Positions 1 to 8,080 of a stretch of 64,000 bases of DNA are shown in pieces (within the stretch, counting starts at the first letter, position 1; every line of letters begins with the position of its first letter). The stretch comes from Pigmentibacter sp. JX0631 (GTDB lineage: Bacteria; Bdellovibrionota_B; Oligoflexia; Silvanigrellales; Silvanigrellaceae): positions 1,334,501 through 1,398,500 of the forward strand of contig NZ_CP123622.1 in the NCBI RefSeq assembly GCF_029873255.1. The letters are read 5' to 3'. The notes below the pieces were generated by a model that searched no databases, was not told where the DNA came from, and worked only from the letters and a program-made list of their open reading frames with translations. The position numbers and the translations under genes are program-made.

Positions 1-1
1 T

Positions 2-361
2 AATATAGAAATTAAAAAAGCATTACTTAGTGGACATATCTTAGGACATGTTCCTGAAGAAAAAGCGAAAAATCAAGATGATATACAAATTAATAAATTT
101 GAATTTAAAAATGATTCAATGCTAATTTTATATACTGATGGCTTAACGGAAAATGCAAATAAAATAGGTGAACAATACGATGAAAATCGTTTAAAAAAAT
201 TCTTTCAAAAAAATAATTTTAAATTTACAAATCCACTAGTTATTATAAATAAAGTGATAGATGAAATATATAATTTTTATGACGGTTATCCTATCCAAGA
301 TGACATTACTTTAATTCTTATTAAAAAAGGCTCAAAAAGTATTATTGAAGAAGAAAGTTAA
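2..361 (+). CDS. PP2C/SpoIIE-type serine phosphatase, C-terminal part (5' end outside window)
   Basis: The reading frame is open from base 2, so this is the 3' end of a longer gene. The visible part carries the pattern LILYTDGLTE followed by GEQYDENRL and, near the end, QDDITLILIK. These are the C-terminal motifs of the SpoIIE/RsbU family of PP2C-like phosphatases, which dephosphorylate anti-sigma-factor antagonists or act as outputs of signalling proteins. The aspartates in YTDG and QDDIT are the metal-binding ones of the family. The N-terminal sensor part cannot be seen, so the partner and signal are unknown. It converges with the solute-binding protein gene that follows, with only a few bases between the stops. 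Confidence 0.8.
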   Translation, partial: NIEIKKALLSGHILGHVPEEKAKNQDDIQINKFEFKNDSMLILYTDGLTENANKIGEQYDENRLKKFFQKNNFKFTNPLVIINKVIDEIYNFYDGYPIQDDITLILIKKGSKSIIEEES

Positions 362-364
362 AAA

Positions 365-1168
365 TTAATTTTTAACAGGCAATAAACTTTTTCCTATTTT
401 AGCTCCAACATGCTTTGTAAAAATTTTTAGTAATGTTCCATCTTTTAAAATACTATCAATTACGGATTGAAATTTTTCTGCATCTTCTTTTCCAAATCTC
501 TTTTTTGATAAAATGAGATCACCCGGAACCAATTCTGTGTTTTCTTGAAAATCTTTTACAATAAATTTATTACTTGATTTTAATTTTTGTAACCAATAAG
601 GATAAACAACATTTAATGCTACAACCGCCTGTACTTCATTTTTTTCTAACAGAGAAAATAAATCGTCTACTCTAGGCACTTCTATAATTCTCTCTTGATT
701 TTTAATATTTTCAAACATATTATCGAAATAGGCACCATGTTTAAAAGCTCTAACCCTAGCAAATTTAATTTCCGGATTATTTTGTAATTCTTCTAATTTT
801 AAAATTTTATCATATTTATTATTCAAAATTAAAACTTGTTTTGCATTTAAATAGCGAACAAAATGTGCAAACTTTAATCTTTCTGGAGTAGGTATACCCG
901 AAACTGACATATTTAATTCTCCCGTTTCTAACTCTTTCCAAATACGGGCTCTTGTTAATACATCAGTATGAAATGAACAATTTGTTCTTTTTTTAATTTC
1001 CTCAATTACATCATAATCTATACCATTATATATTTTATCTTCTTCATAAAAAAGAAACCCTATCGTATAAAAACCAAGCGAAATTGGTTTTTGACTATCA
1101 CAAATATTTATTTTACCAAATGCCAAGGATTCATACATTAACAGCAAAATACAAATAATAATATTCAT
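365..1168 (-). CDS. Orphan extracytoplasmic solute-binding protein, SBP_bac_3 type
   Basis: 267 residues. A hydrophobic N-terminal stretch (about residues 2-17, ending near SLAFG) reads as a signal peptide. The rest looks like the periplasmic solute-binding fold of polar amino-acid ABC transporters: an N-terminal sugar-nucleotide-like lobe, a segment with SVSGIPTPERLKFAHF matching the usual 'sGmt.teeR...f' pattern, and a C-terminal helix with VIDSILKDGTLLKIFTKH. The ATG has an AGGTG element about 7 bases upstream. No permease or ATPase gene lies nearby, so it may work with a remote transporter or as a stand-alone sensor. The ligand cannot be told from sequence. Confidence 0.72.
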   Translation of the reverse strand: MNIIICILLLMYESLAFGKINICDSQKPISLGFYTIGFLFYEEDKIYNGIDYDVIEEIKKRTNCSFHTDVLTRARIWKELETGELNMSVSGIPTPERLKFAHFVRYLNAKQVLILNNKYDKILKLEELQNNPEIKFARVRAFKHGAYFDNMFENIKNQERIIEVPRVDDLFSLLEKNEVQAVVALNVVYPYWLQKLKSSNKFIVKDFQENTELVPGDLILSKKRFGKEDAEKFQSVIDSILKDGTLLKIFTKHVGAKIGKSLLPVKN

Positions 1169-1223
1169 GAAGTAGCACCTATTTATGTTTTTACCAATAC
1201 AAAATATATCTTAACTGTATTTA

Positions 1224-2552
1224 TTATAAGAAATATAAACACAATATTGCAAATATTGTGTAGGGAAGAGAGCCTAAAAAAAGTTTTAGTGGGCTTATAC
1301 CATCTTCTCCAAGGGTTTTATTCAAAATACCATACCCAATAGGGTTAGGAGCATTTGCAATAACTGTTAACCCCCCGCCTGCAACAGCACCCGCAACAAG
1401 AGAAAACTTCATTGCATCAGATAAATTAGGCACAAGTGTCCCTAAATAGGTTAAAGCAGCATTATCTGTTACTGCGGTTAAAGCAGTTGCGCCAATAAAC
1501 ATAGATACAGGTTCGAGCATATTTACAATTGGTACTAGCCACCATTGCTGCAAAGCCCCTAAAGTAACTAACCCTCCTAAAAAGAAGCCAACCAACAAAC
1601 TCTCTCTAATTTTTAAAGGCTCTTGATATTCTTTTGTCACTTCATACCAACCAATATATAATAAGAATAGTGGAACCAAGAAAGAGATATATTTATGATA
1701 AATAATACATAGAACTAAGAAAAAGATATTCACTAATATAATCCAATAAGGAGATTTTTCTTTTTCTTCAAGCTGGGCTTGTTTTTTATCTAATTTTTTT
1801 ATTTCATTTCGATAAATAAACGCTGTTACAATTGTACTAACTATTACAGCAACCATTGATTTCCAGCCAAAATTAGTAAACATGAAAGCTGCATCCCATT
1901 TCCAGGTACTAGCAACGATTAGAACTGGCGGTGCTGCAAAATGAGTTAAAGTACCGCCGATAGATATATTTACAAACAATAACCCAAGCATAGAATATTT
2001 AAATTTTAAATTATTCGATTTTGAAAAAAAGTGCTCATATAACAGCATGGCACAAACCGTCATTGCAACAGGTTCTGTGATAAAGGAACCAGATAATGAA
2101 CCAAATATTAAAATACAACAAAAAAAGGCAATTTTTTGATTTATAAAAAATATTTTTCCAAAAAAGATAGATATGTAAGTTATGCCTCTGTCCGCTAAAT
2201 TCATCACAGGTTTTGTTGCTGACATACACATAATTGTAAAAACAAAAACTGTTTCTTTAAAATCTAGTTGGTTTAAAAAACTGATTGTTGAGGACATTCC
2301 TAAGACAATGGAAAGAAATGCAATAAAGATAAAAGCCCAAAAACCAAAGACGACTTCTACTTCTCCTAAAAAATGGAGCAATTTTTCAGGCATAGAACCT
2401 TTTTTAAACTTATGTGATAACGCATTAATTTTACTTGTACAAAAAGTATGAATAACCGCCGATGCAAAAATGAGAGAGGCTGTATATGTTATCGTTTTAT
2501 TTTGTAATAAGTCGTTCATAAATACTAAATTATCTGAACAATTTGTAGCCAT
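1224..2552 (-). CDS. Putative Na+/H+ antiporter (Na_H_antiport_3-like), multi-spanning membrane protein
   Basis: Polytopic inner-membrane protein of about 442 residues with around a dozen hydrophobic segments. It resembles the 'putative Na+/H+ antiporter' family (Pfam Na_H_antiport_3), including the pattern GGTLTHFAAPPVLIVAS in the middle and TAVTDNAALTYLGTLVP plus GGGLTVIANAPNPIGYG towards the end, typical of the ion-transporter superfamily re-entrant loops. The frame opens earlier with a TTG at 2579, but I place the start at the ATG at 2552, which has AAGGAAAG 7 bases upstream. The expected role is sodium or pH homeostasis; ion specificity is not proven. It is divergent from the HAD phosphatase gene. 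Confidence 0.72.
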   Translation of the reverse strand: MATNCSDNLVFMNDLLQNKTITYTASLIFASAVIHTFCTSKINALSHKFKKGSMPEKLLHFLGEVEVVFGFWAFIFIAFLSIVLGMSSTISFLNQLDFKETVFVFTIMCMSATKPVMNLADRGITYISIFFGKIFFINQKIAFFCCILIFGSLSGSFITEPVAMTVCAMLLYEHFFSKSNNLKFKYSMLGLLFVNISIGGTLTHFAAPPVLIVASTWKWDAAFMFTNFGWKSMVAVIVSTIVTAFIYRNEIKKLDKKQAQLEEKEKSPYWIILVNIFFLVLCIIYHKYISFLVPLFLLYIGWYEVTKEYQEPLKIRESLLVGFFLGGLVTLGALQQWWLVPIVNMLEPVSMFIGATALTAVTDNAALTYLGTLVPNLSDAMKFSLVAGAVAGGGLTVIANAPNPIGYGILNKTLGEDGISPLKLFLGSLPYTIFAILCLYFL

Positions 2553-2632
2553 TAGAAAACTTTCCTTGCTTCTTAACAAGAGCTTTGCAATATTCTAGCT
2601 TTCATTGTGTTATTGGTATGAAAGGCCTAAAA

Positions 2633-3346
2633 ATGAAATACTCTTTAATATTTTTTGACGCTGATGATACTCTTTTTGACTTTAACAAGTCTCAGAAAAT
2701 TGCTTTTAAAGAGGCAATTACTCATTTTAATATAAATTATCATCAAGATCTTTTATATTTTGAGTATCAAAAATTAAACAAAGAATTATGGACTTTATTG
2801 GAAAAAGGCGACATCAATGCCAATGACTTGAAAATTCTACGGTTTCAAAAATTATTTGAAACACATCAAATTCAACAAGATCCAAAAATCTTTGCAAATT
2901 TTTATATCGAAAAAATTTCCAAAAGTACACATACCATTCCTTATGCTGAACAGTTATGCCATATCATTCATGCAAATAATATCGAAATAGGAATTATCAC
3001 GAATGGTTTTACAGATACCCAAAAACCTCGTCTGCAGGCCTCGAGTTTAAGCAAATATTTTAAATCGGTTACTATCTCTGAAGAAGTAGGGGCAAGAAAA
3101 CCACAAGCTGAAATATTTAATTTAGCTTTAGCCAAGCATTCGCATATTCCAAAAGAAAAAGTTTTAATGGTTGGAGACAATTTAGAAGCTGATATACATG
3201 GCGCAAAAAACGCTGGACTTGACACTTGTTGGCTGCATAGAACCGGTCTTAAAACTAAACAGAATGCTAATACAAATTATATTATCACTGAGCTAAAGCA
3301 ATTGCTAAAAATTTTGGAAATAAACCTTAATCATTCCAATTTTTAA
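2633..3346 (+). CDS. HAD hydrolase, YjjG-like pyrimidine nucleotidase family
   Basis: About 237 residues. Motif I is FFDADDTLFDF (nucleophile D9, acid D11), motif II is the T in GIITNGFTDTQ, motif III a lysine in ARKPQAEIF, and motif IV VGDNLEADIHGAKNAGLDT. The layout and length match YjjG, the nucleotidase that removes phosphate from non-canonical pyrimidine nucleotides. The chosen ATG at 2633 has AAAGG 8 bases upstream and puts the first HAD strand at the N-terminus as usual; an upstream TTG at 2585 only adds an unlikely leader. Its last 20 bases overlap the 3' end of the convergent solute-binding gene, so the last codons are built from that gene's antisense sequence. Confidence 0.75.
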   Translation: MKYSLIFFDADDTLFDFNKSQKIAFKEAITHFNINYHQDLLYFEYQKLNKELWTLLEKGDINANDLKILRFQKLFETHQIQQDPKIFANFYIEKISKSTHTIPYAEQLCHIIHANNIEIGIITNGFTDTQKPRLQASSLSKYFKSVTISEEVGARKPQAEIFNLALAKHSHIPKEKVLMVGDNLEADIHGAKNAGLDTCWLHRTGLKTKQNANTNYIITELKQLLKILEINLNHSNF

Positions 3347-4094
3347 TTTGCTCAGTTAAATTAATTTTCTTTTCAAGCAATAAATATTTAATTAATTTAT
3401 TCAACTTATCTCTATCTGCTATATCTAAACTTTTAGAAAATCCAAAATAAATCGTTGAGTATTCCCCTGGTATTTCAACTAGCTTTATTTTATCACTAAT
3501 TTTATTTTTCCTTGCTAAATAAATAAAAACATGGGAACTATATCCATGAATTAAATCTACTCTTTTCCCCAAAAGTTTTAATATTAATAAATATATGGAT
3601 TCAGTTGAAGCCGAAGTTTCAAACTTTAATTTATCTTTATTTTCTAACAAAAAGTTACTAATTGCAGCATCTTGTTTTATTCCAATTGTAAAATTTTCAA
3701 GTTGTTTTACAGATGTTATTTTATTTAATTTAAAATCACTCCTTGCAATTAAATAAGGCTTATCTTTCATAAAAGGAATATCACTATTAATAACATACTC
3801 ATTTTCTAATTGCTTAGCAGACATGGCCATCATTTGAATATGACCTAGTTTTATTTCATGGCTCATTCTTGTATGATTATACTTTTCAAACACAAATTGA
3901 TAGTCACTTATACTTTCGATAGTTCGAATAAAATCATACAGAGGACCAACTAATTGCTGCTGATCATTTTCATATATAAAAGTCGGGGCAACAAAATAAC
4001 CAACTTTTATTATTTTTTTATCTTTTGCAGAAGCATTAAAAATTATTAATATTGATATTGCTAATAAAAAACTCATCAATTTTCTAAAAAACAT
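3327..4094 (-). CDS. Orphan solute-binding protein, copy 1 of a tandem pair
   Basis: About 255 residues with a hydrophobic signal peptide ending near ASAKDKK. It belongs to the SBP_bac_3-like periplasmic binding proteins: first strand IIKVGYFVAPTFIYEND, hinge region MMAMSAKQLENEY, second lobe around NFTIGIKQDAAISNFLLEN. It is a close paralogue of the next gene upstream. The frame also has an ATG at 4100, but that sits directly on the GAGGA element. The ATG at 4094 lies 6 bases from it and matches the spacing in the paralogue, so I prefer it. No transporter membrane or ATPase gene is present. The ligand is unknown. Confidence 0.72.
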   Translation of the reverse strand: MFFRKLMSFLLAISILIIFNASAKDKKIIKVGYFVAPTFIYENDQQQLVGPLYDFIRTIESISDYQFVFEKYNHTRMSHEIKLGHIQMMAMSAKQLENEYVINSDIPFMKDKPYLIARSDFKLNKITSVKQLENFTIGIKQDAAISNFLLENKDKLKFETSASTESIYLLILKLLGKRVDLIHGYSSHVFIYLARKNKISDKIKLVEIPGEYSTIYFGFSKSLDIADRDKLNKLIKYLLLEKKINLTEQIKNWND

Positions 4095-4124
4095 TGTCAT
4101 TCCTCAGTAATATAGAAATGAAAG

Positions 4125-4892
4125 TTAGTCATTCCAATTTTTAATTTGTTCAGTTAAATTAATTTTCTTTTCAAGCAATAAATATTTAATTAATTTATTC
4201 AACTTATCTCTATCTGCTATATCTAATTTTTTAGAAAATCCAAAATAAATTGTTGAGTATTCTCCTGGTATTTCAATTAGCTTTATTTTATCACTAATTT
4301 TATTTTTTCTTGCTAAATAACCAAAAATATGTGAGCTATATCCATGAATTAAATCAACTCTTTTTCCTAAAAGTTTTAACAGTAATAAATATACAGATTC
4401 AGTTGAAGCCGATGTTTCAAATTTTAATTTATCTTTATTTTTTAGCAAAAAATCGCTAATTGCTCCATCTTGTTTTATACCAATTGTTAAATTTTCAAGT
4501 TGTTTCACAGATGTTATTTTATTTAAGCTAAAATCACTTCTAGCAACTAAATAAGGTTTATCCTTCATAAATGGAATTTCACTATTAATAATATATTCAT
4601 TTTCTAATTGTTTAGCTGACATGGCCATCATTTGAATATGCCCTAATTCTATTTCATGATACATTCTAGAATTCGTATATTTTTCAAACATAAATTGAAA
4701 ATCACTAATACTTTCAATATTACGAAAAAATGCATAAAGAGGTCCAACTAATTGCTGATGATCATTTTCATAGATAAAAGTCGGGGCAACAAAATAACCA
4801 ACTTTTATTATTTTTTTATCTTTTGCAGTTGCATAGGCATTTATTAAAAAGAAAATTGTCAGAAAAAAATTTATTAAATATTTAAAAGACAT
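4125..4892 (-). CDS. Orphan solute-binding protein, copy 2 of a tandem pair
   Basis: 255 residues with a signal peptide (cleavage likely after NAYATA) and the same SBP_bac_3-like body as its neighbour. The start has GAGGA 6 bases upstream. The two proteins differ at scattered positions in the N-terminal two thirds but share an identical C-terminus (NKLIKYLLLEKKINLTEQ and beyond). At DNA level the last ~97 bases differ at about one position, which suggests duplication followed by gene conversion or constraint at the 3' end. The genes are 24-30 bases apart and probably co-transcribed. The conserved first lobe and changes in lobe residues could mean slightly different ligands; this is inference. 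Confidence 0.72.
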   Translation of the reverse strand: MSFKYLINFFLTIFFLINAYATAKDKKIIKVGYFVAPTFIYENDHQQLVGPLYAFFRNIESISDFQFMFEKYTNSRMYHEIELGHIQMMAMSAKQLENEYIINSEIPFMKDKPYLVARSDFSLNKITSVKQLENLTIGIKQDGAISDFLLKNKDKLKFETSASTESVYLLLLKLLGKRVDLIHGYSSHIFGYLARKNKISDKIKLIEIPGEYSTIYFGFSKKLDIADRDKLNKLIKYLLLEKKINLTEQIKNWND

Positions 4893-4965
4893 TGTTAATC
4901 CTCAAAAATAAAATGCATTATATTTGTTTTTCCCAACTCTTTTAATTTTAATTAAATTTTAAAAT

Positions 4966-5003
4966 AAAAAAAGACCTATCAAAATATTGATAAGTCTTTT
5001 TTT
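4966..5003 (-). terminator. Rho-independent terminator of fabF (bidirectional shape)
   Basis: An inverted repeat with arms AAAAAAGAC-C-TATCAA and TTGATA-A-GTCTTTTTTT surrounds a small AT loop. The T-run is present in both directions. It begins 16 bases after the fabF stop codon, so it most likely ends the fabF transcript. Confidence 0.8.
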
Positions 5004-5019
5004 ACGAGAATCTAAAATT

Positions 5020-6261
5020 TTATGGAATAAATTTCTTGAAAACTAATGAAACATTCGTTCCACCAAATCCAAATGAATTAGACAAAACAGCATTTAATTG
5101 ACGTTGGTCATATTTATTTGGGGTGTAGTTTAAATCGCAACGTTCGTCAGGATTTTCATAGTTTATAGTTGGAGGTATCATTCCTGTTTTTAACGCCATC
5201 ACTGAAAAAACAGCTTCAATTCCACCAGCTGCACCTAAAAGATGCCCAGTCATACTTTTTGTTGAACTAACACTTAGTTTGTATGCATGCTCTTTAAATA
5301 CTGTTTTAATAGCTTGCGTTTCACATAAATCATTTAATTCAGTAGAAGTTCCATGTGCATTTATATAATCAATGTCTTCTGGTTTTAACCCTGAAGTTTG
5401 CAAAGCCTGCTGCATAGCTCTAGCTCCACCTTCTCCTTCAGGAGCTGGGGAAGTAAAATGAAAAGCATCGCCAGATGCCCCAAAACCAGCAAATTCACAA
5501 ATTATATTAGCACCCCTAGCCTTAGCGGATTCGTAGTCTTCAAGAATTAAAATTCCTGAACCTTCTCCCATTACAAAACCACTTCTTTCTTTATCAAAAG
5601 GCCTTGAAGCTTTTGCAGGCTCTTCTGAATGATCACTACACAAAGCTTTCATTTGCCCAAAACCAGCATAAGCTATTAGACTTAGAGCAGACTCAGCTCC
5701 TCCACAGATCATAGCTTTTGCTCTTCCGGTTTGAATATACATCAAAGCATCTGCAATTGAATGCGCACCGCTAGAGCAAGCCGTTGCCATACAAACATTA
5801 GGGCCTTTCGCACCTGTTTCAGAAGAGACTACTCCTGCTGCCATATTCCCTATAAAACCTGGAATAGTGAAAGGAGATACTCTTTTAATACCTTTTGTTC
5901 TTGCTATAAAAGATTGATCCTCTAAATATCCTAAAGCACCTATACCAACCCCTATAGAGACACCGATGTGATTTTGATTTTCAGGTGTAATTTCAAACTT
6001 AGCATTTTCGAGAGCCATTTTTGCTGCTGCAACTGCTAATTGAACAAATCTTTGATTTCTTTTAACTTCCTTTTCATTCATATACTTAGTTGGTTCAAAA
6101 TTTTTAACCTGCCCAGCAATAGTCACACAGTTTTCTGGGGGTTCGAACATTGTCAATTTCCCAATTCCACTTTTGCCAGCTATAATATTATCCCAACATT
6201 CCTCTAAATTATTTCCAACAGGACAGACTATACCAAGGCCTGTAACAACAACTCGTTTCAT
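5020..6261 (-). CDS. fabF: Beta-ketoacyl-ACP synthase II
   Basis: 413 residues, the normal length for FabF, the condensing enzyme that elongates acyl-ACP with malonyl-ACP in cytoplasmic fatty-acid synthesis. The Cys-His-His triad is visible as TACSSGAHS, NAHGTSTELND and MTGHLLGAAGG; the C-terminal SNSFGFGGTN glycine loop is intact. Upstream of the ATG lies GAGGAGAGGA with good spacing. It stands alone here, with a strong terminator and no acpP next to it. fabG is over 30 kb away, so the usual fab cluster is dispersed in this genome. Confidence 0.95.
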   Translation of the reverse strand: MKRVVVTGLGIVCPVGNNLEECWDNIIAGKSGIGKLTMFEPPENCVTIAGQVKNFEPTKYMNEKEVKRNQRFVQLAVAAAKMALENAKFEITPENQNHIGVSIGVGIGALGYLEDQSFIARTKGIKRVSPFTIPGFIGNMAAGVVSSETGAKGPNVCMATACSSGAHSIADALMYIQTGRAKAMICGGAESALSLIAYAGFGQMKALCSDHSEEPAKASRPFDKERSGFVMGEGSGILILEDYESAKARGANIICEFAGFGASGDAFHFTSPAPEGEGGARAMQQALQTSGLKPEDIDYINAHGTSTELNDLCETQAIKTVFKEHAYKLSVSSTKSMTGHLLGAAGGIEAVFSVMALKTGMIPPTINYENPDERCDLNYTPNKYDQRQLNAVLSNSFGFGGTNVSLVFKKFIP

Positions 6262-6592
6262 TTAGTTCATCCTCTCCTCGTAAACAAAATTCAACAAAAA
6301 GTATTTAACCTGTAACAGAATCTATGTCTACATATGCTAAATTAAAAGGCATTGAAAATACTTTCGTATTGGCTATAAAAAAATAGCACAAATCTTCCCG
6401 TAAGTAATACACGTTTGTTATAGATAGCAACTATAAGTTTAGAAATTTATCTTTTTCTTTAATTCTCAAACTAGCCCAAAAAAAAGTTTCATGCTACCTA
6501 TGCAATTTCACCGAGCAGTTAAAAAAGCTCTGCGTTGCTCAATTATTATGAGCCGATACCTTTGCTCATTTCATTATGTAAGGAGTGCGAAG
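6262..6592. other. Intergenic region between divergent fabF and HAD phosphatase genes
   Basis: About 330 bases with no convincing gene. The HAD frame is open back to an ATG at 6491, but this upstream part shows no family similarity. A short inverted repeat (GAGC...GCTC around 6513-6540) lies inside the probable leader of the HAD gene. Promoters for both divergent genes should be here, but I cannot pick convincing boxes. Confidence 0.5.
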
Positions 6593-7264
6593 TTGAATGT
6601 TCTAAGAAATACAATACTTAGCAAAAAAGCAATACTTTGGGATTTCGACGGATGCCTTTGTGATTCTGAAAAAGTACACTATTTAGCTTATGCTAAAGCA
6701 TTTCAATTATGTAATCATCAACTTAGCGAATACGACTACTTTGAAACTTTCACTCATACAGGCGGAGGAGTTGCAAAAGAAATTGAATTGTATAGCTTAA
6801 CTTGCGATCCGGAAGCCATACGAAAAGAAAAAGCAAAAATATATTGGGAACTTATTTTATCCAAAAAAGCGCAGTTTTATAGTGAAATTCCAAAAATCTT
6901 AAATATAACAGCCCAAAATAATGTAATTAATGCTATTGCTAGCAATAGTCCCGCAAAAGAAATTGAGCTTATCATATCTCAATATACCGCTACCCACTTA
7001 CCTATTGATAAAATAATAGGTTTGGAAGCAGGCATGAAGAAAAAACCAGCTCCAGATCTATATTTAAAAGCTTTAAAAGATTTAAATTTATCACCGAGTG
7101 AAGTTATTGTATTTGAAGATTCAGAGAGGGGTTTAATTGCTGCAAAAGAAGCTGGCTGTGAAGCAATCTGGATAAAAACAGACTTAAATGAACGTTTTAC
7201 TACAGATGCTCCTTATATTTCACGCATGACTCACCCTGAACTCTTAGAAATATTATCTCATTAA
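6593..7264 (+). CDS. HAD hydrolase, beta-phosphoglucomutase/phosphatase-like subfamily
   Basis: About 223 residues. Motif I is AILWDFDGCLCDSEK, motif II falls in NAIASNSPAKEIEL, motif III is the lysine in KKKPAPDLY, motif IV VFEDSERGLIAAKEAGCEA: a complete HAD subfamily I enzyme with a helical cap. Such proteins dephosphorylate small sugar phosphates or isomerise them; the exact substrate is not visible. I place the start at the TTG at 6593 because AAGGAG lies 7 bases upstream and the fold begins there; an in-frame ATG at 6491 would add 34 residues without family similarity. It is followed within 2 bases by the lipoate ligase gene, so the two are likely translated together. Confidence 0.72.
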   Translation: MNVLRNTILSKKAILWDFDGCLCDSEKVHYLAYAKAFQLCNHQLSEYDYFETFTHTGGGVAKEIELYSLTCDPEAIRKEKAKIYWELILSKKAQFYSEIPKILNITAQNNVINAIASNSPAKEIELIISQYTATHLPIDKIIGLEAGMKKKPAPDLYLKALKDLNLSPSEVIVFEDSERGLIAAKEAGCEAIWIKTDLNERFTTDAPYISRMTHPELLEILSH

Positions 7265-7265
7265 T

Positions 7266-7931
7266 ATGTGGATGGATAATTGGGTATTAAATTTACCAGC
7301 TACTTTATGGCCGAAAATTACTTTTCAGGATGGGCTTGAGCATCCTTTTTTGTTTCGTTTTTTTGAAACTAAAGCAAATATTGTTGTTCTTTCTAGTTCT
7401 AATAAAGCAAATATTGAAGTCATAACTCAAAACTGTGCGAAACATAACGTCCCTATTCTGCGACGCAAAGGTGGGGGTGGAACAGTTGTCTTAGGGGAAG
7501 GCTGTTTAATTTTAACTTTTGCTTTTTATGCCAAAGATGTATTTAATAATCATAACTACTTTAAAATGATTAATCAGCTCTGGATAAATGCTTTAAAAGA
7601 TATAGGCTGTCCTGAATTATCCCAAAATGGAATAAGTGATATTTGTTACTTAGACAAAAAAATTGCCGGCACCAGCATATTCAGAAAAAAACATTTACTT
7701 GTTTACCAAGGTAGTTTACTAGTTCAACCAAACATGCACTTAATTTCTGAACTCCTTGCTCACCCTTCAAAAGAACCCGAGTATCGTCTTGGTAGAAGTC
7801 ATGAAGAGTTTTTAACAACTCTAAATTTATTAGGTTGTAATTTTTCTACCGAAACTTTAGCTGTTCATTGTCAAGAATATTTTAACAAAAATATCAGTAA
7901 ATATTTTCAAAACGAAGTTTTGATAAAATAA
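7266..7931 (+). CDS. Lipoate-protein ligase A-like (BPL/LPL domain)
   Basis: 221 residues with the signature RRKGGGGTVVLGEGCL (lipoyl-AMP binding loop, RRxGGGGTV), followed by NGISDICYLDKKIAGTSIFR, which contains the family's lysine before a hydrophobic strand, and QGSLLV. These are the landmarks of LplA/LipM-type enzymes that attach lipoate or octanoate to the lipoyl domains of 2-oxoacid dehydrogenases and glycine cleavage H protein. It lacks the long C-terminal accessory domain of E. coli LplA, so it may need a separate activation step or act as an octanoyltransferase. The start is the ATG at 7266 or 7272; it sits almost on the previous stop codon and probably relies on translational coupling. 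Confidence 0.78.
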   Translation: MWMDNWVLNLPATLWPKITFQDGLEHPFLFRFFETKANIVVLSSSNKANIEVITQNCAKHNVPILRRKGGGGTVVLGEGCLILTFAFYAKDVFNNHNYFKMINQLWINALKDIGCPELSQNGISDICYLDKKIAGTSIFRKKHLLVYQGSLLVQPNMHLISELLAHPSKEPEYRLGRSHEEFLTTLNLLGCNFSTETLAVHCQEYFNKNISKYFQNEVLIK

Positions 7932-8080
7932 TAAAATATTTTTAATTTCTGTATTTTTAAATAAAAAAATTTAATCCTAATTTACTTTTTATTACATAAA
8001 ATTAATTAAATATCTAATTTGAATCTGTAATTTGCATCGGATACTATACTCAAAATTAAAAATTTACATTGAGGTATTGT

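Noticed and set aside
2182-2451. Plus-strand open frame inside the Na+/H+ antiporter gene
   Set aside because: Antisense shadow of a well-supported membrane protein with no start signal.
6491-6592. Extra N-terminal 34 residues of the HAD phosphatase
   Set aside because: No family similarity, and a strong AAGGAG lies before the TTG at 6593.
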